The notes under the pieces were generated by a model. It saw nothing but the letters and a program-made list of their open reading frames with translations. It was not told the DNA's origin and searched no databases. The translations under genes and the position numbers were made by a program. 64,000 nt of DNA. Source: Paenibacillus andongensis. GTDB taxonomy: Bacteria > Bacillota > Bacilli > Paenibacillales > NBRC-103111. Position 1 is the stretch's first letter. The number at the start of each line of letters is the position of its first letter. Where the stretch lies: contig NZ_CP104467.1 in NCBI RefSeq assembly GCF_025369935.1, forward strand, positions 4,595,001 through 4,659,000, written 5' to 3'. Shown one piece after another: positions 8,643 to 17,072 of the stretch.

Positions 8643-9248
8643 TTATTTGAAATGACGGCAGAGTACCTTAACGGCATCATCTGCAATGATGGTCTTCCCA
8701 TATTCTTCAAGCACAGCTTGTGTAACGGAAGCGGCTTCGCCAAATTCAGATAAGACTGCAATTAACGCTTGGTATTTCGTTTCTTCGAGGTCAACAGGCT
8801 CGAGTTGTAAAATATATTTCCCTTTGTAGGAATAAAGGGTACCGCCTTCCATGAGAAGGGGATTAATTACTTTGGATACACGCAGCAGGTCTTCAAAATC
8901 ACGGAAAGCATAGGAGACTAAATCGCTTTGTTCAAGCGTTACTTCCATTTCATACACTTCTTCAGCTTCATGATCGTCATATGCATCTGAGTTTGCATAT
9001 AAATCAAGCTTCCCTCTGGTTACAATTACAACCATTCCTTGTGCCGGAAGTGCAAACACCTCAACAGCAAGCGGGCCGGACGGGTCAAATCCGAGCTCTG
9101 AATAGGCTTGATCCATCATTTCACTAAATAATTCGTGTACTTTGGGAATTTCTCTCCACATGTCGTCCTTTTGAATACCGCGTTCAGTTAAGTCATCGAA
9201 TGTTAGGAAAATCCGTATCTTATCCTGACTTAAGCGTTCTATTTTCAT
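8643..9248 (-). CDS. mecA: Adaptor protein MecA
   Basis: ClpC adaptor that presents substrates such as ComK for ClpCP degradation. The N-terminus MKIERLSQDKIRIFLTFDDL is the MecA substrate-binding domain, an acidic linker follows (DAYDDHEAEEVYE, around residues 100-115), and the C-terminal ClpC-binding domain contains FRDFEDLLRVSK. The ATG at 9248 follows AAGGAGG; the 201-residue length is slightly below the B. subtilis protein. It is monocistronic, with a terminator downstream and about 190 bases of upstream DNA free of genes. Confidence 0.88.
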   Translation of the reverse strand: MKIERLSQDKIRIFLTFDDLTERGIQKDDMWREIPKVHELFSEMMDQAYSELGFDPSGPLAVEVFALPAQGMVVIVTRGKLDLYANSDAYDDHEAEEVYEMEVTLEQSDLVSYAFRDFEDLLRVSKVINPLLMEGGTLYSYKGKYILQLEPVDLEETKYQALIAVLSEFGEAASVTQAVLEEYGKTIIADDAVKVLCRHFK

Positions 9249-9445
9249 GATAGGATCCTCCTTTGAGCTTTCCGACTGGAAAGCTTGCATCGAAAGCATG
9301 GTCATCTTATTAAAACAGAATATGATAAAAAAACAAAAAGGTGAACCTTTGAGAACGAAATGGACACGCATCTTGCTTTCGTTTTCACCTATCATGTTAA
9401 CATTAATTGCGTACAATTGCACGCGATAAGTTATGTATAAAAAGA

Positions 9446-9485
9446 AAAGCACAGCTGGCACCATGGGGATGCCGGACTGTGCTTC
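9446..9485 (-). terminator. Rho-independent terminator after the 9495 gene
   Basis: Stem AGCACAG/CTGTGCT plus inner GGCA/TGCC, followed on the minus strand by TTTTCTTTTT. Confidence 0.7.
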
Positions 9486-9494
9486 TACTTATGT

Positions 9495-9806
9495 TCATTG
9501 GATCGTCGACGAACTCTCTTTATTTTCACGCATGATTTCATTGACAGTTGCTTTTAAATGAGGATCTTCTTTCACAATTTTTTCAACTTGATTCAGGCCA
9601 TTCGAGTTTGAAGTCGAGAAACTTTTAGCTGCCGAACTTCCAAATGATTTGTTCACAAACGAGTCCTTTGCTTTATCAACAACTTTACCCATCGACTCAC
9701 TGGACGAGCTGAATGCTGAGAACAACATAGATTTACTCTTACGATTGAGATATATAACCGCTGCCGCACCGGCAATACCGCCGAGCAAAAATGTACCTAT
9801 CTTCAT
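9495..9806 (-). CDS. Hypothetical membrane-anchored small protein
   Basis: 103 residues. A glycine/alanine-rich hydrophobic stretch covers residues 3-20 (IGTFLLGGIAGAAAV), followed by NRKSKS and a long Ser- and Lys-rich hydrophilic region. The layout resembles YtxH-type single-pass proteins, but no family could be assigned. The ATG at 9806 follows GGAGGG. It lies upstream of mecA in the same direction, with a terminator between. Confidence 0.6.
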   Translation of the reverse strand: MKIGTFLLGGIAGAAAVIYLNRKSKSMLFSAFSSSSESMGKVVDKAKDSFVNKSFGSSAAKSFSTSNSNGLNQVEKIVKEDPHLKATVNEIMRENKESSSTIQ

Positions 9807-9972
9807 TGGGTCTCCCTCCATGTCAAGTAGTATGATTCCTCCATAGGTTGTGCGAGTTTCTAAGAGGGCATACGTAAAGGATAGAGGAAAACAAAGGAGA
9901 TAAGTTATCTGCGAAATGTGGTACTATAAGAATTGACCTATAAGTATAAAGACCTGAGGAGAACGAAGGATA

Positions 9973-10812
9973 ATGAACAAAAAAGCCAGTGTACTAATGA
10001 TGAGTGTCATGATCTTATTAGCAGCATGCAGTGCGAACCAGACAAGTCCAGTCGCAACAACTAGCTCTACACCGGTAGCAGTTGCCACTACAACACCGAG
10101 TCCTGCACCTTCTGCAACACCTGTACCAACTCCAACACCAACAACGACACCATCAGTTCCAGAAGCCGTCAAAAAAGAATATCATATGAACAAAAACTAT
10201 GATATTGTACCAAACGATCCCAATGGAAACAAAAAGATCGTCCTTTTAACCTTTGATGACGGTCCTAAAGAACAAGCTATGAATCAGGCATTAATCGACA
10301 TCCTAAAAAAACATAATGCCAAGGCAATCTTCTTCTTGAATGGATACCGTATCAAACAAAAGCCCGAACTTGTCAAACTCATTCATGACAGCGGTAATAT
10401 CATTGGTAATCATGCCTGGGACCACGATAATTTGAAAAGCATGACAAATGAAAAGATTGACCAACAAGTGGATGATGTCCAAAAAATAGTAAAAGAATTA
10501 ACCGGACAATCGCCTGTATTTTTCCGACCTCCTTTTGGTTCGGGCAATGACTATTTGAAAACCAAAATAAAAGACAATAAGATGCTTTATATGACATGGT
10601 CCAACGGTTCATTAGACTGGGATATGACCAATAAAAATAACGATTCCGGTAAAGTGATCGAAAACGTGATGAAACAATTGCATCCCGGCAGCAATATTTT
10701 GATGCACGAGCTGCCTTGGACAGTGAAAGCCTTAGATACTCTTCTTACCAAACTTGAGGAACAAGGATATTCATTCGTGGATCCGAATGCCATTGAGCTG
10801 GAAATGAAATGA
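9973..10812 (+). CDS. Polysaccharide deacetylase lipoprotein (NodB family)
   Basis: Probably removes N-acetyl groups from peptidoglycan or another surface glycan outside the cell. A lipoprotein signal peptide ends in LAAC at residue 19, followed by a Thr/Pro/Ser-rich spacer to about residue 60. The NodB domain (about 75-275) keeps its catalytic motifs: TFDDGP, HAWDH (metal-binding His pair), RPPFG, LDWD and ILMHE. The ATG at 9973 follows GAGGAGAACGAAGG. It is one of the few plus-strand genes here and ends at a hairpin shared with the convergent CAP-domain gene. Confidence 0.88.
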   Translation: MNKKASVLMMSVMILLAACSANQTSPVATTSSTPVAVATTTPSPAPSATPVPTPTPTTTPSVPEAVKKEYHMNKNYDIVPNDPNGNKKIVLLTFDDGPKEQAMNQALIDILKKHNAKAIFFLNGYRIKQKPELVKLIHDSGNIIGNHAWDHDNLKSMTNEKIDQQVDDVQKIVKELTGQSPVFFRPPFGSGNDYLKTKIKDNKMLYMTWSNGSLDWDMTNKNNDSGKVIENVMKQLHPGSNILMHELPWTVKALDTLLTKLEEQGYSFVDPNAIELEMK

Positions 10813-10815
10813 GAA

Positions 10816-10863
10816 AAGAGCCTTGCATTTCCTACACGTCAGGTGTCGGTATGCAGGGCTCTT
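10816..10863. terminator. Terminator hairpin between convergent genes
   Basis: AAGAGCC and GGGCTCTT with an adjoining GCAT/ATGC pair form a long stem between the deacetylase and CAP genes. T-rich sequence follows on both sides, so it may serve both. Confidence 0.6.
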
Positions 10864-10868
10864 GTTCA

Positions 10869-12524
10869 TTAATAACTAATATTTACTGTTCTTGTACTTT
10901 CCTCGTAGGTCACTTTTGCTCCTAGTGTTTCAGAAAGTAGCCGCACTGGAATCATCGTTGTTTCATGAATAAGCTTAGCAGCAGATTCAGTTGTATACTC
11001 AACACCATTCAAACTATACGCATTTCGATTCGTATAGAAGTTAATCGTCTTGTCTTTCTTTTTGTAAATAGCAGCTTTCTGGTTGTCGTCCCATTCAACA
11101 GTTGCACCTAGTGCCGCGGCAAGGTCTCTAATGTAAAGGTATGAAGTCCCCTCTTGAATATATGGCTTTTGCTTCATAGGATAAGGAATTAAGTCAAGTA
11201 GATACTTGTCCTCATTTAATCCAAATGAAACCATGTGATTGCGGTTTAGCCCGAAATTAGCCATTTGCAGAGTGTAAGCAACAGCATCCTTATGAAGTTT
11301 AAGTACACCAACACCTATCCGAGGTTCCGTGCGGAATGTCCATTCTTTCGAATATGGTCTAGTACTTCCATCTTCCATGATTGCTGTCAATTTGATTTTG
11401 GCTTTATAGGTTGTATCCAAATCCAATGGTTTCGAAGGCATTATGATCACTTCGGTATCCAGATGATCATCTTTACCCGGCTCATTCTTCAGTAGAGATA
11501 CAGCCTTACCGCTCTCATCTTTTAACTCCGCCTCATCCAAACTTACCTTCTTTACTCCTGGACCGTTTAAGGAAGCCATGATCGGATAGCCAACTGGATA
11601 TTCAGCCCCCGCATGCAGACGAATTGGATCCGGAGTCTCATGGCCATCAAAAAGAGTTGGCACATACACATCATTATTACCTGGAGAAACAACAAGTTCT
11701 GGTGCAATCCCGTCCGAAAAACCAAATTCGATAACATGATAATCGCCATCTCTAAACACACCGATTTCTACGAGTCCCGGCACCATAAAAGGCGAACGAT
11801 GGTAGGGGGCATCAAATAGACTATCTATAGCTTCAACTAAGGTTACCCGATTGTAAGCTACATCCTCACTGCTTGAACGCGAGTAACCGATAAATTGTAC
11901 CCGCTCTCTTAATGACTTGCCGATATAACCAGGTAGCGCTGGGTCCTCATCATGCAAAGAAACAGATGTCCGAATAGGATCGATTTTATTTCGAGATAAG
12001 TACTGTGCGTGCTTCTGGGCCGCTGTATTCAGAGCATTGCTGAATTTGACCTTCGACAGCCCCAATTTAGCCCGATAATCATTGATCGCCTGAAGTCCAT
12101 CCTCCTGCTCTTTGCTCGTTTCAGACGTTAACGAAACCGCATCTTTAATCACTGTAAATTTCCAATTAATATTTATTGGTTGATAACCATTAAAAGAAAG
12201 CATTAAACGAGCATTGTAGTTCCCTGGCAGTAAATCAGCTGTTGGACGATATACAAATTTAACAGAAACCGGATCGTAGTTAACATTTAATTCCTTATCG
12301 TTTAAATAAAAATGATAGCTTTCTGGCGTTTTTCCTTCACTAAGCTCAAGCGTGACACCAATATCTGGACGTAAGAGCCCAACATCGCCTTGCGGATAAG
12401 ACAAGGTTCCATAAGATAGGGCATAGGATGGTTTCGCTGACCAAAAGATACTAGACAATAAAACAAATATAATCACAATTAATTTTACATTAAAAATCCA
12501 TCTTGATGTGTGATTCGCCAACAT
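10869..12524 (-). CDS. Secreted CAP-domain protein with C-terminal copper-amine-oxidase-like domain
   Basis: 551 residues, secreted. The signal peptide covers about residues 1-36 (hydrophobic 12-30, ending SYA). An Ig-like N-terminal part is followed by a CAP/SCP domain around residues 140-285 (INDYRAKLGL, AAQKHAQYL, SEDVAYN, PYHRSPFM, EIGVF), a further all-beta segment, and a copper amine oxidase N-terminal-like domain at about 455-551 (YLYIRDLAAALGATVEWD, MIPVRLLSETLGA). The latter is a common extracellular module in Paenibacillus and does not imply oxidase activity. ATG at 12524 with GGAGG upstream. Substrate and role are unknown. Confidence 0.8.
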   Translation of the reverse strand: MLANHTSRWIFNVKLIVIIFVLLSSIFWSAKPSYALSYGTLSYPQGDVGLLRPDIGVTLELSEGKTPESYHFYLNDKELNVNYDPVSVKFVYRPTADLLPGNYNARLMLSFNGYQPININWKFTVIKDAVSLTSETSKEQEDGLQAINDYRAKLGLSKVKFSNALNTAAQKHAQYLSRNKIDPIRTSVSLHDEDPALPGYIGKSLRERVQFIGYSRSSSEDVAYNRVTLVEAIDSLFDAPYHRSPFMVPGLVEIGVFRDGDYHVIEFGFSDGIAPELVVSPGNNDVYVPTLFDGHETPDPIRLHAGAEYPVGYPIMASLNGPGVKKVSLDEAELKDESGKAVSLLKNEPGKDDHLDTEVIIMPSKPLDLDTTYKAKIKLTAIMEDGSTRPYSKEWTFRTEPRIGVGVLKLHKDAVAYTLQMANFGLNRNHMVSFGLNEDKYLLDLIPYPMKQKPYIQEGTSYLYIRDLAAALGATVEWDDNQKAAIYKKKDKTINFYTNRNAYSLNGVEYTTESAAKLIHETTMIPVRLLSETLGAKVTYEESTRTVNISY

Positions 12525-12641
12525 AATCGCTGCATCCTCCTGTTAAAAAGAAACTGTGATGATAAATAAAAGAAACTATGAATCTATCATAGCTTCTCCG
12601 CTTCTTTTACACAACTTAGGTTGATTGTCATATGTTAGTTT

Positions 12642-12845
12642 TTAAGAATAATATTTAATGCCCCAAACCGTTAAACTAACCACAAGAATAATGAATAACC
12701 ACAGTAAAGTTAGATAGAATATACGCGTCCACTTTCCTCGCTCAGAGGGATGCACAGCATTACGCGGCGGTAAATATGTATCGTCTTCCTGTACCTCTAG
12801 TGGCCTCCGATCAGACCCTAAAGGTGATCTTTCCCCTACACTCAT
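12642..12845 (-). CDS. Small single-pass membrane protein
   Basis: 67 residues: a charged N-terminal half (residues 1-40, with PPRNAVHPSERGKW) then one hydrophobic helix at about 42-63 and a short KYYS tail. The ATG at 12845 overlaps the stop of the CPBP gene by four bases (ATGA), which indicates an operon and translational coupling. No family recognised. Confidence 0.6.
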   Translation of the reverse strand: MSVGERSPLGSDRRPLEVQEDDTYLPPRNAVHPSERGKWTRIFYLTLLWLFIILVVSLTVWGIKYYS

Positions 12846-13450
12846 GTGCCCTGTTCTTCCTCCTTGCCGTATCGAAGTATGCAGCCCATTACAAGATCAA
12901 TAATAAAATGAGCTATGATCGGAGTCCACAAGCTCCCAGTTTGAAGATAAATCCATCCAAGACCATAACTTATACTGAAAACCATTCCTGTCATTAACCA
13001 ATGCTGCAAATACCGAATATGGATCGCTGCAAACAATATGCTGGTCCAATAAGGACCCCATGCATACTGAATCGCACCTCGAAACAGCACTTCTTCACAG
13101 ATCGCAACGATGAGAGAAATCAAAGCGATATGCCATACAGGTCGATTCCCGAATAACATCTGATTAATTCCACCGTCATCTGACACTTCCTTGGGCACCC
13201 ACCTAGAAATCAAAATATCGATCCCGAGGACAAGAAGAGCAAACAAACTTCCCCATATAAGAATCTTCCAGCCCCCTTGAAAGGTGAACATGGAAAGAAT
13301 CTTATGATTGCTCTGAAAAAACAAGATGATAATACCGATAATAAGCGTAAGCAGCTGAGTTATGTAAAGATTGAGCAATAAAGTTCGGTCATTTAATTCA
13401 TTCACATCAATTTTCCCGAAGCGAATGTTCTTAAAATCGAATTTTTTCAA
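12842..13450 (-). CDS. CPBP family intramembrane metalloprotease
   Basis: Polytopic membrane protein of the CAAX protease/bacteriocin-processing (Abi) family. The diagnostic motifs are EEVLFRGAIQ (EExxxR), FAAIHIRY (FxxxH) and HFIIDLVMG (HxxxD/N), with about six hydrophobic helices. 202 residues. The TTG start at 13450 follows GAGG by eight bases. In other bacteria members process or confer immunity to peptides; here the substrate is unknown. It forms a two-gene unit with the overlapping small membrane protein downstream. Confidence 0.8.
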   Translation of the reverse strand: MKKFDFKNIRFGKIDVNELNDRTLLLNLYITQLLTLIIGIIILFFQSNHKILSMFTFQGGWKILIWGSLFALLVLGIDILISRWVPKEVSDDGGINQMLFGNRPVWHIALISLIVAICEEVLFRGAIQYAWGPYWTSILFAAIHIRYLQHWLMTGMVFSISYGLGWIYLQTGSLWTPIIAHFIIDLVMGCILRYGKEEEQGT

Positions 13451-13541
13451 GGAAGCAGCCTCATTTCCTCACATATTCCCTTTTATAGCTATTTCCCCTA
13501 TACTAAGTTAAAAGAAAAAGAGAGAATAAGGAGCTTTAATT

Positions 13542-14462
13542 ATGGATAAACGTCTAACCCGCACTGATTATTTATTCGCCCTCATGTTTATCTTTATGCT
13601 TGTTTGTATACTTGGCGCCTTTTTCTACGGTTTAAGAGTCGGCCAGGAGAAATCAGATCAAAAATACGATAAAATATTGCACGCCGACAAGGCTGCCGTT
13701 CCGGAAATTGGAGCCTACGACCAACAAGTACTCGTATCTTATTACCATACCATCTTTTTGCCCTTTAGGGAATTTCAGAATAAATGGTTTGAGTTGATGA
13801 GTCAAATCGAATTAGGCAACTCTACAGTCGATGCTTCTGCCGTTCTTAAAGAGTTGTACAAGCTTGCTGACGAGAAATATATAGAGTTGCAAAAAAAGAG
13901 TATGCCGGCCTCCTCACCGCTGCTTGTGCAGTCTCACCAAGGCTATCTCAAAAGTTTGAAACTTTTTGCTGATACATTAAAAAATTATCAGAGCAAGGCC
14001 AACGGACTCACTAGCCCACAATTGCTCGATGTCATTCAGAAGGATGCCTACTTCCTAGAAGCGAAAACACAAGCTTTGACGGCTCAGAAAAATTATTTTG
14101 ATTCCATTGTTGCTTGGAACGGAACGATCGATCACGATATTGAAAATTTCGATCCAAACAATAATGCCAATTTGGATCAATGGCGTGCGATGAACATTAA
14201 CGTCAAGAATCATTACATAACAGCAAAATTACTTAAAAATAAAGCATTTGCCCCTTTTTACCCCCAGGATTTGACGATACGTATTGATGAATTCATTGCC
14301 TCAGGTCAAGCTAAGAAAATGAACGTGAACGATGTCAATCAAACGATGGATCTACTGCTAAGTACAAATGCCGTTCGTCCTGGAGACTTTGTCAAAGGGA
14401 AATCAAAGTGGTATGCCAATGAGTTGTTACCACAGCTACCATTTTTCTCAGATGTGAATTGA
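13542..14462 (+). CDS. Hypothetical membrane-anchored protein
   Basis: 306 residues. One N-terminal transmembrane helix (about residues 10-32), then a largely helical, hydrophilic extracytoplasmic region with no motif recognised. It starts with an ATG at 13542 seven bases after AAGGAG and is followed by a terminator. It is transcribed divergently from the CPBP protease gene. No signs of frameshift or unusual composition. Function unknown. Confidence 0.6.
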   Translation: MDKRLTRTDYLFALMFIFMLVCILGAFFYGLRVGQEKSDQKYDKILHADKAAVPEIGAYDQQVLVSYYHTIFLPFREFQNKWFELMSQIELGNSTVDASAVLKELYKLADEKYIELQKKSMPASSPLLVQSHQGYLKSLKLFADTLKNYQSKANGLTSPQLLDVIQKDAYFLEAKTQALTAQKNYFDSIVAWNGTIDHDIENFDPNNNANLDQWRAMNINVKNHYITAKLLKNKAFAPFYPQDLTIRIDEFIASGQAKKMNVNDVNQTMDLLLSTNAVRPGDFVKGKSKWYANELLPQLPFFSDVN

Positions 14463-14465
14463 ATC

Positions 14466-14494
14466 AAAGCCGGGCGCAGATGCGCTCGGCTTTT
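14466..14494 (+). terminator. Rho-independent terminator after the 13542 gene
   Basis: Stem AAAGCC...GGCTTT with inner GCGC/GCGC and an AGAT loop, followed by TTTTGATTTT. It may also act on the convergent rhodanese gene. Confidence 0.75.
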
Positions 14495-14498
14495 GATT

Positions 14499-14780
14499 TT
14501 AATCATATTGGAAACCTCGAAGCATGGCGACAGCTGCCATCCCTCCATCAACATTAATGACACGATCAAAACCGTTCGCAAGCAAATATTCAGCAACGCG
14601 ATAACTGCGCACACCATGTGCACATACGAGATAAATATCCCGATCATCCGGCAGTTCACCCATCCGATGTGGGATTTGCTGCATCGGGATAAGCTGTGCT
14701 TCTTCCAGATGATAAAACTCCCATTCATGAAGTTCCCTTACGTCGATAATAAGGCTATCTTTCAGTTCCTGCTGTTCCAA
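14499..14780 (-). CDS. Rhodanese-like sulfurtransferase
   Basis: Single-domain rhodanese that probably carries persulfide sulfur on its catalytic cysteine, in the active-site loop CAHGVRS (about residues 53-59). Upstream motifs IIDVRELHEWE and downstream GFDRVINVDGGM fit the family. The annotated TTG at 14780 has no good SD. The reading frame stays open and protein-like upstream (SIHPNKFLEALE) to 14822, where ATC, ATA and ATT codons follow AAGGAAGG, but no ATG, GTG or TTG exists there. The N-terminus is therefore uncertain and may use a rare start. Convergent with the hypothetical gene at 13542. Confidence 0.78.
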   Translation of the reverse strand: MEQQELKDSLIIDVRELHEWEFYHLEEAQLIPMQQIPHRMGELPDDRDIYLVCAHGVRSYRVAEYLLANGFDRVINVDGGMAAVAMLRGFQYD

Positions 14781-14822
14781 TGCTTCAAGGAATTTATTTG
14801 GATGAATACTCGTTATGTCGAT

Positions 14823-15000
14823 GACGGCACTTCCTTCCTTACTTGCTGTTTAACGAGTACAATAGCGAAAATCGGGCTAAAATACAAGTGAAATAGCATT
14901 GCTTTCTAAGCGTCCTTGCTTTAAAATAAACGAAAAGCTTTGGAAAATCAGTCATTCATATTTCAATTATGACTTTCATGTGAAATTGATTCGACATGTA
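14823..15000. other. Gene-free stretch upstream of the serA promoter
   Basis: A/T-rich DNA between the rhodanese gene and the serA promoter. No open frame, hairpin or repeat worth calling was seen. Confidence 0.5.
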
Positions 15001-15029
15001 TTGACACGATTTCAAACGCATGTTAATCT
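15001..15029 (+). promoter_or_regulatory. Sigma-A promoter of the serA T-box leader
   Basis: TTGACA at 15001-15006, 17-base spacer, TAATCT at 15024-15029 with an extended TG at 15021-15022. Transcription would start near 15036, just before the T-box. Confidence 0.7.
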
Positions 15030-15044
15030 TATGAAAATTCTATA

Positions 15045-15326
15045 TCACAGCACAGCGTTGACGGAGCCAAGCAAGTAAAGTAGCTTTCAGAGAACCGATG
15101 GTAGGTGCGAATCGGTAGCGAACATTTTGCGGAGCACTCCAGAGTTATTGCATTGAATGAAGTAGATGCAATCGGAATAGGAACACGTTACAGTTCCAGG
15201 TCGCAAGACCAATTGAGGCTACCCATGTGAATGGGCAGCGAACTAGGGTGGTACCACGAAAGCAATCTCTCGTCCCTTTGGCTACAGACATACGTGTCTG
15301 TACCCGAGGGGTTGGGAGTTTTTTTA
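15045..15326 (+). promoter_or_regulatory. T-box riboswitch (probably tRNA-Ser) upstream of serA
   Basis: A tRNA-sensing leader. It contains the AGAGA bulge and GGTAGGTGCGAA region of Stem I (about 15090-15112), the universal T-box AGGGTGGTACCACG at 15245-15258, and an intrinsic terminator about 15268-15326 with an internal ACAGACA/TGTCTGT hairpin and a seven-T tail. The likely specifier is AGC (Ser) at 15133-15135 in GGAGCA, which fits control of serine synthesis by uncharged tRNA-Ser. The specifier position is inferred by eye from stem pairing. Confidence 0.88.
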
Positions 15327-15354
15327 TGTTCATATTCTAAGGAGGGTTCGAATT

Positions 15355-16935
15355 ATGTACAAAGTTCTAGTATCCGATCCAATTAGTGACATGGGAATTC
15401 AAATGCTTTACGATGCAGACGATGTTGAAGTGGTTAAGCAATCTGGTTTATCCGAAGATGAGCTCATTGCCATCATTGGTGAATATGATGCGCTTCTAGT
15501 TCGCAGCCAAACGAAAGTAACTGAGAAAATCATGAATGCCGGAACGAAGCTTAAAGTTATTGGCCGCGCAGGTGTTGGTGTAGACAATATTGATTTGGAA
15601 GCAGCAACAAAACGCGGTATTATCGTCATCAACGCACCGGACGGAAATACGATTGCTACTTGTGAGCTTACATTTGCCATGATGATGTCAACAGCACGTA
15701 TGATCCCGCAAGCCTACAAGAAAACAGTTGGCGGTGAATGGGATCGTAAATTTATCGGTGTTGAGCTTCGTAACAAAACGCTTGGTATTCTCGGTATGGG
15801 ACGTATCGGCAGCGAAGTAGCCAAACGTGCTAAAGTATTTGGTATGGAAGTCATCGGGTATGACCCTTTCTTGACAGAAGAACGCGCTGAGAAAATTGGC
15901 GTAAAGCTTGGTACAGTTAATGAAATTGTTGCAAAAGCAGATTTTATCACGGTTCATACGCCACTAACGCCAGAAACGCGCCACCTGATCTCTAAACCGC
16001 AATTCGACATTATGAAAAAGGGTATGCGCCTTATCAACTGTGCACGCGGCGGTATTATTGATGAAATGGCAATGGTTGAAGCGATTGATCAAGGAATTGT
16101 AGCCGGAGCTGCATTCGACGTATTCGAAGTAGAGCCACCACAAAAGGATCACCCATTCTTGAACAACCCTAAAATCATTGTAACCCCACATCTTGGTGCT
16201 TCTACAATTGAAGCTCAAGAAAACGTAGCGATTGACGTTTCTGAAGAAGTCCTTCATATCCTGCGTAATGAACCTTTCAAAAATGCAGTTAACTTACCGC
16301 CAGTACCAGCTAATGTATTGAATAAACTTCAACCTTACTTTGGACTCGGCGAAAAAATCGGCTCCATTCTTGGTCAAATCGCACAAGGCGCTGTTTATGA
16401 AATTGTTGTAAACTATGCGGGTGATTTGATTGATGTAGATACAAGTCAATTAACACGTTACATCGTAAAAGGTGTGTTCGAGAACCAACTAGAGTCTATT
16501 AATATCGTGAATGCCATGCACTTGGCTAAATCACGCGATGTGAATATCGTTGTTCAAACATCAAACACATCCAACAGCTTTACAAATCTAGTTACAGTTA
16601 CTGTAAAAACGAAGCAAGAAGAGAAAACACTTGCTGGTACTTTACTTGCAGGCTATGGAGAACGAATCGTTCGTATCGATCAATATCCGGTTGATTTCGC
16701 AGCAGAAGGCAACCTGTTGTTGATTTCCCACAACGACAAACCAGGTATTATCGGCCGTGTTGGTACACTTCTAGGTAGCAATAATGTGAACATCGCAACG
16801 ATGCAAGTAGGTCGTAAAGTCATTGGTGGATCAGCGATCATGGTCCTTACTATTGATAAATCAGCTCCTGCTGAAGTGCTGGCTGACCTTACAAATCAAG
16901 CAGAAATCGTGAATGTACGTGCGCTTACGGTATAA
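15355..16935 (+). CDS. serA: D-3-phosphoglycerate dehydrogenase
   Basis: NAD-dependent oxidation of 3-phosphoglycerate to 3-phosphohydroxypyruvate, the first step of serine synthesis. The N-terminal substrate/NAD domain carries [11 protein letters not shown], the Rossmann motif [26 protein letters not shown] and the catalytic-region His in TPHLGAST. An intervening (ASB) domain covers about residues 320-450, and a C-terminal ACT domain (about 455-526: [17 protein letters not shown]) suggests regulation by serine. 526 residues, the long form typical of Bacillales. ATG at 15355 follows AAGGAGGG. Expression is controlled by the upstream T-box. Confidence 0.96.
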   Translation: MYKVLVSDPISDMGIQMLYDADDVEVVKQSGLSEDELIAIIGEYDALLVRSQTKVTEKIMNAGTKLKVIGRAGVGVDNIDLEAATKRGIIVINAPDGNTIATCELTFAMMMSTARMIPQAYKKTVGGEWDRKFIGVELRNKTLGILGMGRIGSEVAKRAKVFGMEVIGYDPFLTEERAEKIGVKLGTVNEIVAKADFITVHTPLTPETRHLISKPQFDIMKKGMRLINCARGGIIDEMAMVEAIDQGIVAGAAFDVFEVEPPQKDHPFLNNPKIIVTPHLGASTIEAQENVAIDVSEEVLHILRNEPFKNAVNLPPVPANVLNKLQPYFGLGEKIGSILGQIAQGAVYEIVVNYAGDLIDVDTSQLTRYIVKGVFENQLESINIVNAMHLAKSRDVNIVVQTSNTSNSFTNLVTVTVKTKQEEKTLAGTLLAGYGERIVRIDQYPVDFAAEGNLLLISHNDKPGIIGRVGTLLGSNNVNIATMQVGRKVIGGSAIMVLTIDKSAPAEVLADLTNQAEIVNVRALTV

Positions 16936-17003
16936 CCTAATAGCGTTTAAGTAACAAAGTGTTTCACGAACAACAAGATTTTGTCTGAATATTCTACAAA
17001 TTA

Positions 17004-17046
17004 AAAGGCGTTTGCTGTGAGTTTTCTCAGCAAACGCCTCTTCTTA
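17004..17046. terminator. Bidirectional terminator between serA and resE
   Basis: Perfect 11-bp stem AGGCGTTTGCT/AGCAAACGCCT with T-rich sequence on both sides, between convergent genes. Confidence 0.85.
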
Positions 17047-17072
17047 TGTCGAATTACGTTATTTATAGCTTA

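Noticed and set aside
10869..12524. Copper amine oxidase enzyme
   Set aside because: Only the short N-terminal-like module is present at the C-terminus; the catalytic domain is missing and the main domain is CAP.
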